This document shows positions 7,197 through 11,791 of a DNA stretch of 11,791 bases, piece after piece (position 1 is the first letter of the stretch; the number at the start of each line of letters is the position of its first letter). Origin of the DNA: an uncultured Clostridia bacterium (GTDB lineage: Bacteria > Bacillota > Clostridia > Christensenellales > Pumilibacteraceae); NCBI GenBank assembly GCA_934277845.1, contig CAKQVV010000044.1:1-11791 (forward strand). The letters run 5' to 3'. The position numbers were made by a program, and so were the translations under genes. A model generated the notes under the pieces. It was not told the DNA's origin and did not search any database. It saw only the letters and a program-made list of their open reading frames with translations.

Positions 7197-9635
7197 TCAG
7201 CCGTTGATATAGTTCGAGTTGTAAATGAATACTTTGTCGACCGCGACTTTGCCCTTGACGAGCGCGCGACCTGCGTGCGTGCGGCTTTCGATGGATAAAT
7301 CCTCGGTAGAGAACGCCGAGAGATAATCGTCGCCCACTTTCAGCACGATCTTGTACGGCTCGGTGACGTAACTCGCGAATACGAGGAATTTGCCGTTGTT
7401 GCCCTTGATGTCGATGATTTTGACGCCCTTGCGGTAACGCGCCATTACGTCGAGATCGGCGGTAAGAACGCGCTTTGCGTAGCCCTTGTCGGTCACGAGC
7501 ACGATTTCACCGCCGTCCTCAATCTGACGGGTGAAGATGCAGTCGTCGCCGTCCGAGAGGTTGATGCCCTTGACGCCGCCCGAAATTCTGCCCTGAACGG
7601 GAATATCGCTCATGTCGGCATTAAGGCACATGCCCGCTTTCGTGACGAATACCAGCGTGCAGCCTTCTCTTTCGGATTCCATGCCGATGACTTCGTCGCC
7701 GTCTTTCATTTTTATCGCCTGGAATACGGACTTGACCACCGCGTACTCTTTCCACTCGGTCTTTTTGACCATGCCGCTCCTGGTGTAGAACAGAAGATTG
7801 CCCTTGGGCAGTTTTTCGCCGAGCGGAAGCATGTACACTATTCTCTCGCCTTCGACGGCAGCGGGATAAAGGCTTTTCAGCGTAACGCCTTTGCCCTTCC
7901 ACTTTTCGTCGTCGAGCGCGTCGAGGTCGATCTTGACGCAGTTGCCGAGGTTGGTGAACGCCATGAATCTGTCCACGCCCGCGCAGTTGATGATGGACGA
8001 GCAGATCTCGTTCCTCGTCGAATTGTCGCCAAAGTCACGGGTAGCCATATTGAAACTCTTGACGGGCATGCGTTTGAGATTGCCGAGCGCGTTGTAACAA
8101 ACCACGCTGTCGTCGATCACTCTCGGCGCGCTTTCGTCGGGAACGATATATTCTTTTTCCGACTTTAAGATAACGCTCTTTCTCGGCGATTTGAAGTTCT
8201 TTTTTATCGCGAGCATCTCTTCTTTCACGACATCCATCTGCATTTTTTTGGAAGCGAGCACGGATGTAAGGTATGCGATGCGTTCGCGAAGTTGTTTGAG
8301 TTCCTGTTCGAGTTTGTACACTTCGAGGTGAGTAAGACGCGCAAGACGCAGGTCGAGAATCGCGTCCGCCTGGCGTTCGGACAGTTTGAAACGGTTTCTC
8401 AGTCTGTCGCGCGCCTCGCTCGTCGACTGGCTGCTCTTGATGATTGCGACCACTTCGTCGATATTGCGGACGGCGATGACAAGGCCTTCCAAAATATGCT
8501 CGCGCTTGCGGCAGTTGTCGAGTTCGCACCTGGTGCGCTTGACGATAAACTCGCGCTGATAAGCGACGTAATACGAGATTATGTCGAGCAGTCCCAGCGT
8601 TTTCGGCTTGCCGCCCGCGATCGCGACCATGTTCACGCCGAACGACGTCGAGAGGTTGGTGGACTTGAACAGCACGGCGAGTATCGCCGTGGGATCGGCG
8701 TCCTTTTTGACCTTGATTACCGCGCGGATACCGTTGCGGTCGGATTCGTCGGCGATGTCGCTGATGCCCATCAGCACGCCTTTCTTTTCTTCGCGAAGTT
8801 TGAGTATATTTTCGAGCAGCGCGGACTTGTTGACCTGATACGGCAGTTCGTCGATGACGATAAGCCGCTTGTCGCCCTCGGCTTCTATGTGCGTTTTCGC
8901 GCGCAAAATCAGTTTGCCCTTGCCCGTTTCGTACGCTCTTTTCAGTTCCTCGTCGGCGATGATATAACCGCCGGTCGGAAAATCGGGGCCCTTGATGATC
9001 TTCATCATTTCCGCGAGTTTGATGCGCGGATTGTCGATATACGCCACCGCGCCGTCGATGGTTTCGGCAAGGTTATGCGTGGGGATATTCGTGGCAAGAC
9101 CGACCGCGATACCCGACGCGCCGTTGACCAGAAGGTTCGGAAACCGTCCCGGCACGATCTCCGGTTCTTTTAAGGTATCGTCGAAGTTGCAGCCCCATCG
9201 CACGATTTCGTCGCCCGGATCGCCCATGTCTTTTAATAGTTCCATGGCGAGCGGCGTCAATCGGCATTCGGTGTAACGCATTGCCGCCGCGCCGTTTCCG
9301 TCGATGTCGCCGAAGTTGCCCTGACCGTCGACGAGCGTCGCGCCCATATTGAACGACTGAGCCATGCGGACGAGCGCGCCGTAGACCGAACTGTCGCCGT
9401 GCGGGTGATACTTACCGAGACAGTCGCCTACTACTCTCGCGCATTTTTTATAGGGGCGGTCGGGATAAAGCCCGAGTTCGAGCATGTCGAAAAGTATTCT
9501 TCTCTGGACGGGTTTCAAGCCGTCCTCGACACGAGGCAACGCACGGTCGAGGATAACGCACTCGGAGTACGGTATCATCGATTCGTGCATCACGTCTTCC
9601 ATGTTTTTGACTATGATTCCGTTGGTTTCTTCCAT
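7197..9635 (-). CDS. parC: DNA topoisomerase IV subunit A
   Basis: An 812-residue type IIA topoisomerase A subunit that cuts and rejoins both DNA strands and, with ParE, decatenates daughter chromosomes. Seen: RALPRVEDGLKPVQRRIL (31-48), YHPHGDSSVYGALVRMAQ (76-93, the quinolone-determining region), and the catalytic tyrosine Y121 in AAMRYTECRL. GRFPNLLVNGASGIAVGLAT follows, then a long coiled-coil tower (about 430-500) and a C-terminal beta-propeller with repeats such as GRISGGVKGINLSDGDD. The GyrA box (QRRGGKG) is absent, which favours topoisomerase IV over gyrase. The residue equivalent to E. coli GyrA Asp87 / ParC Glu84 is Gly86. The start is ATG 9635 with AGGGG 8 bases upstream, 15 bases after the parE stop, so the two are one operon. 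A divergent GyrA cannot be fully excluded without the second A-subunit gene of this genome. Confidence 0.85.
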   Translation of the reverse strand: MEETNGIIVKNMEDVMHESMIPYSECVILDRALPRVEDGLKPVQRRILFDMLELGLYPDRPYKKCARVVGDCLGKYHPHGDSSVYGALVRMAQSFNMGATLVDGQGNFGDIDGNGAAAMRYTECRLTPLAMELLKDMGDPGDEIVRWGCNFDDTLKEPEIVPGRFPNLLVNGASGIAVGLATNIPTHNLAETIDGAVAYIDNPRIKLAEMMKIIKGPDFPTGGYIIADEELKRAYETGKGKLILRAKTHIEAEGDKRLIVIDELPYQVNKSALLENILKLREEKKGVLMGISDIADESDRNGIRAVIKVKKDADPTAILAVLFKSTNLSTSFGVNMVAIAGGKPKTLGLLDIISYYVAYQREFIVKRTRCELDNCRKREHILEGLVIAVRNIDEVVAIIKSSQSTSEARDRLRNRFKLSERQADAILDLRLARLTHLEVYKLEQELKQLRERIAYLTSVLASKKMQMDVVKEEMLAIKKNFKSPRKSVILKSEKEYIVPDESAPRVIDDSVVCYNALGNLKRMPVKSFNMATRDFGDNSTRNEICSSIINCAGVDRFMAFTNLGNCVKIDLDALDDEKWKGKGVTLKSLYPAAVEGERIVYMLPLGEKLPKGNLLFYTRSGMVKKTEWKEYAVVKSVFQAIKMKDGDEVIGMESEREGCTLVFVTKAGMCLNADMSDIPVQGRISGGVKGINLSDGDDCIFTRQIEDGGEIVLVTDKGYAKRVLTADLDVMARYRKGVKIIDIKGNNGKFLVFASYVTEPYKIVLKVGDDYLSAFSTEDLSIESRTHAGRALVKGKVAVDKVFIYNSNYING

Positions 9636-9650
9636 GTTTCTGTCCCCTTT

Positions 9651-11609
9651 TTAACTCCTGACGTTCTCGATGAACGCGTCCTCTTTGTTGAAGTCGGCGT
9701 GTTCGACGATGTAATTGCGCCTGAGTTCTATCGCGTCGCCCATGAGGATGCTGACGAGTTTTTCCGCCTGCGCCGCGTCGTCGATGGTAACTCGCACGAG
9801 TTTGCGGTTTTTCGGATCCATGGTGGTCGTCCACAGTTGTTCGGCGTTCATTTCGCCTAAGCCCTTATAACGCTGGATCTCCACTCCCTTGCCGAACTTC
9901 TTTTTGAGTTCGTCGAGCGCAGCGTCATCGTAGGCATACTCGACTTGTCCGCGCTTTTCGATCTTATACAGCGGCGGAAGTCCGATATAGACGTGACCTT
10001 CGTTGATGAGTTCGCGCATGTAGCGGAAGAAGAACGTCAAAAGTATCGCGCGGATATGCAAGCCGTCCTGATCGGCATCGGACAGAATGACGACTTTGTG
10101 GTATTTGAGGTCGGCAACGTCGAAGTCCTCCCCCAGCCCCGCGCCGAGAGCGGAAATAAGCGTGCGGATCTCTTCGTTCGCGAGCACCTGATCGAGGCGT
10201 TTTTTCTCGGCGTTCAGCGGCTTGCCGCGTAGCGGCAGTATCGCCTGAAACGAGCGGTTTCTCGCCTGCGAGCAAGTGCCGCCCGCGCTGTCGCCCTCGA
10301 CGATGAAAAGTTCGTTGTTTTCCGGTTTTTTGCCGGTGCAGCTTTTGAGTTTGCCCACGGTGTGAAAGTTGTCGATGCTGTTGCGTGCGCGGGTAAGTTC
10401 CTTTTCCTTTCTTGCCGCCTCGCGTACTTTAGCCGCCAGCAAGCCTTTCTTGATCGCGATTTCGGCGATCTGCTGGTTCCCTTCAAAGAACTTTTGCAGT
10501 TCGGATGTGACTATGTCTTCGAGCGCTTTTTTCGCTTCGGTATTGCCGAGTTTGGTTTTCGTCTGCCCCTCGAACTGGATATTCTGCATCTTGACGGACA
10601 AAACGGCGGTCAGTCCTTCGCGATAGTCGTCGCCGATAAGGTTCTGATCCTTTTCTTTCAGAAGTCCCAGTTTTCTCGCCCAGTCGTTCATGACCTTGGT
10701 AAGCCCGATCTTGAAACCCGTTTCGTGCGTGCCGCCCTCGGTCGTAGGGATATTGTTGACGTAGGAAAAAATATTTTCGGTGTACGCGTCGGTATACTGG
10801 AACGCGATTTCCGCCTCGATATTCTCGCTCTTGCCGTCTAAAAACACGGGATCGGGGAACGCCGGGACCTTGGTTTCGTTGAGATCGCGCACAAAGTCGA
10901 CAAGTCCGCCCTCATAGAAGTATTCGCGATGCAAAACGCCTTCGCCGAACGGAATACGCTCGTCGATGAAATAGATGTGCGCGCCGCGGTTAAGGAACGC
11001 GAGTTCTTTCAGCCGCCGCGATATGGTTTCGGTATTGAATCTGATCGTTTCGAAAATACGGTCGTCGGGCATGAATGTCACGCGCGTGCCGGTGTGATCG
11101 GACTTTTGCCCGGTGTCGTAGAGATGTTCTTTTACGACTCCGCCGTGTACCTTGCCGTTCTCTTCGCGGCTCTCGAAGTCCATTCTGTAAGTCGTGCCGT
11201 TCTTGTAAACCTCGACGGTGAGCCAGCGCGACAAAGCGTTCGTCACCGACGCGCCCACGCCGTGCAAACCGCCCGAGTGCGCGTAGTTTTCATTGCCGAA
11301 CTTGCCGCCCGCGTGAAGCTGGGTGAAAACGACTTCCACGCCGCTGACTTTCATCGTGGGGTGAATATCTACCGGGATACCGCGTCCGTTATCTTCCACG
11401 CTGACCGAGCCGTCCGCATGCACGGTGACGCGGATAGCGTTGCCGTAACCGTTCGCCACTTCGTCCATGCCGTTGTCCACGATTTCCCACAAAATGTGAT
11501 GAAGTCCCCGGGCACCCGTCGAACCGATATACATACCCGGACGGACGCGGACCGCGTCCAGTCCTTCGAGGATCTGTATATCCTTTGCGTTGTAATCTTT
11601 CCCTGCCAT
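9651..11609 (-). CDS. parE: DNA topoisomerase IV subunit B
   Basis: A 652-residue ATPase subunit of a type IIA topoisomerase. The GHKL ATPase domain has E42 and N46 (WEIVDNGMDE), D73 in VEDNGRGIP, and the lid GGLHGVGASVTNALS (113-127). Transducer: the QTK loop at 349-351 (FEGQTKTKLGN). TOPRIM: EGDSAGG (438-444), PLRGKPLNAEK (459-469) and the metal-binding DADQDG (511-516). QRYKGLGEMN (579-588) and the C-terminal MGDAIELRRNYI follow. The start was placed at ATG 11609 because GGAGG lies 4 bases upstream and the protein then begins MAGKDYNAKDIQILEGLDAV, as the family does. A longer frame to 11675 adds 22 residues without homology and lacks a good ribosome site. It is assigned to ParE rather than GyrB through its partner, which lacks a GyrA box. 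It is the first gene of the parE-parC operon. Confidence 0.87.
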   Translation of the reverse strand: MAGKDYNAKDIQILEGLDAVRVRPGMYIGSTGARGLHHILWEIVDNGMDEVANGYGNAIRVTVHADGSVSVEDNGRGIPVDIHPTMKVSGVEVVFTQLHAGGKFGNENYAHSGGLHGVGASVTNALSRWLTVEVYKNGTTYRMDFESREENGKVHGGVVKEHLYDTGQKSDHTGTRVTFMPDDRIFETIRFNTETISRRLKELAFLNRGAHIYFIDERIPFGEGVLHREYFYEGGLVDFVRDLNETKVPAFPDPVFLDGKSENIEAEIAFQYTDAYTENIFSYVNNIPTTEGGTHETGFKIGLTKVMNDWARKLGLLKEKDQNLIGDDYREGLTAVLSVKMQNIQFEGQTKTKLGNTEAKKALEDIVTSELQKFFEGNQQIAEIAIKKGLLAAKVREAARKEKELTRARNSIDNFHTVGKLKSCTGKKPENNELFIVEGDSAGGTCSQARNRSFQAILPLRGKPLNAEKKRLDQVLANEEIRTLISALGAGLGEDFDVADLKYHKVVILSDADQDGLHIRAILLTFFFRYMRELINEGHVYIGLPPLYKIEKRGQVEYAYDDAALDELKKKFGKGVEIQRYKGLGEMNAEQLWTTTMDPKNRKLVRVTIDDAAQAEKLVSILMGDAIELRRNYIVEHADFNKEDAFIENVRS

Positions 11610-11694
11610 AGTTCCTCCGTAACTTTTGCGCCGCGTTTCAACCTTTTTTCGAGCGAAAACGCCATTTCGACGCATTCAAGAAGTTTACCGTATA

Positions 11695-11723
11695 ATTGTA
11701 CCACAGTTTGAAATTTTTTACAA
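11695..11723 (-). promoter_or_regulatory. Promoter of the parE-parC operon
   Basis: On the minus strand TTGTAA (11718-11723) and TACAAT (11695-11700) are separated by 17 bases. Transcription would start near 11687, giving a leader of about 78 bases before ATG 11609. The remaining bases to the window end (11724-11791) show no gene. Confidence 0.7.
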
Positions 11724-11791
11724 TCGTTTCGCCCTGTTTTTATGTATTTTTATTCGGTTTTTGTACGCTAAATCGCGACAACGCGCAATAC

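Noticed and set aside
7197..11609. Calling the pair gyrB-gyrA
   Set aside because: The A subunit lacks the GyrA box in its C-terminal propeller; parE-parC fits better, though this is not absolute.
11610..11675. N-terminal extension of ParE by 22 residues
   Set aside because: No good ribosome site, no family similarity, and it occupies the leader between the promoter and the strong GGAGG before ATG 11609.

Overview
The window looks like chromosomal DNA from an uncultured Bacillota (Clostridia-like) bacterium. The support is a parE-parC pair in that order, good Shine-Dalgarno sequences, sigma70-type promoters, a Cys-lipidated M1 peptidase and an ABC-F ATPase. This placement is an inference from gene content and style; no taxonomic marker was tested. 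Base composition is moderate, but the methyltransferase region (about 3.3-4.33 kb) is clearly AT-richer, which fits horizontal acquisition.

Layout, left to right. 1-1480 (-): M1-family metallopeptidase lipoprotein, running off the left edge. 1561-1586: intrinsic terminator. 1611-4199 (-): a two-gene module of an EcoRI-family adenine-specific DNA methyltransferase (3090-4199) followed by a DUF262-HNH nuclease-like protein (1611-2726). Between their bodies lie two extra copies of the methyltransferase C-terminal module. 4335-4616 (+): a divergent XRE regulator, with an operator-like repeat array in the shared intergenic region. 4617-4923: a terminator and a large cruciform-forming repeat. 4924-5385 (-): low-molecular-weight protein tyrosine phosphatase, followed by a second partial copy of the repeat at 5408-5473. 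5542-7089 (-): ABC-F ATPase. 7197-11609 (-): topoisomerase IV genes parC and parE, with a promoter at 11695-11723.

The most striking finding is in the methyltransferase. Its coding sequence contains a perfect tetranucleotide tract of 17 AGAC units (3134-3201) inside the variable part of its last module. That module starts MGVPITFLDKYNP and ends in a Tyr/Phe-x-Arg...Arg-Arg motif. Two more modules with the same beginning and end but different middles lie directly downstream, each in a different reading frame. All three frames leaving the tract are open. With 17 units the protein ends in module 1 (369 aa). One unit fewer sends the frame into module 2 (431 aa). One unit more (or two fewer) sends it through module 2 out of frame into module 3 (495 or 491 aa), whose stop overlaps the start of the nuclease gene. 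The locus therefore looks like a three-position C-terminal switch driven by repeat slippage, rather than the usual on/off phase variation of Mod methyltransferases. The reading frames are seen directly; the switching and its effect on DNA specificity are inferred.

How the genes may work together: the XRE protein probably controls the methyltransferase promoter, whose spacer and start region carry copies of a TATAAGACTAA motif. Methyltransferase and nuclease are probably co-transcribed, as in a restriction-modification or defence module. The remaining genes are housekeeping or general: topoisomerase IV, ABC-F, phosphatase and peptidase.
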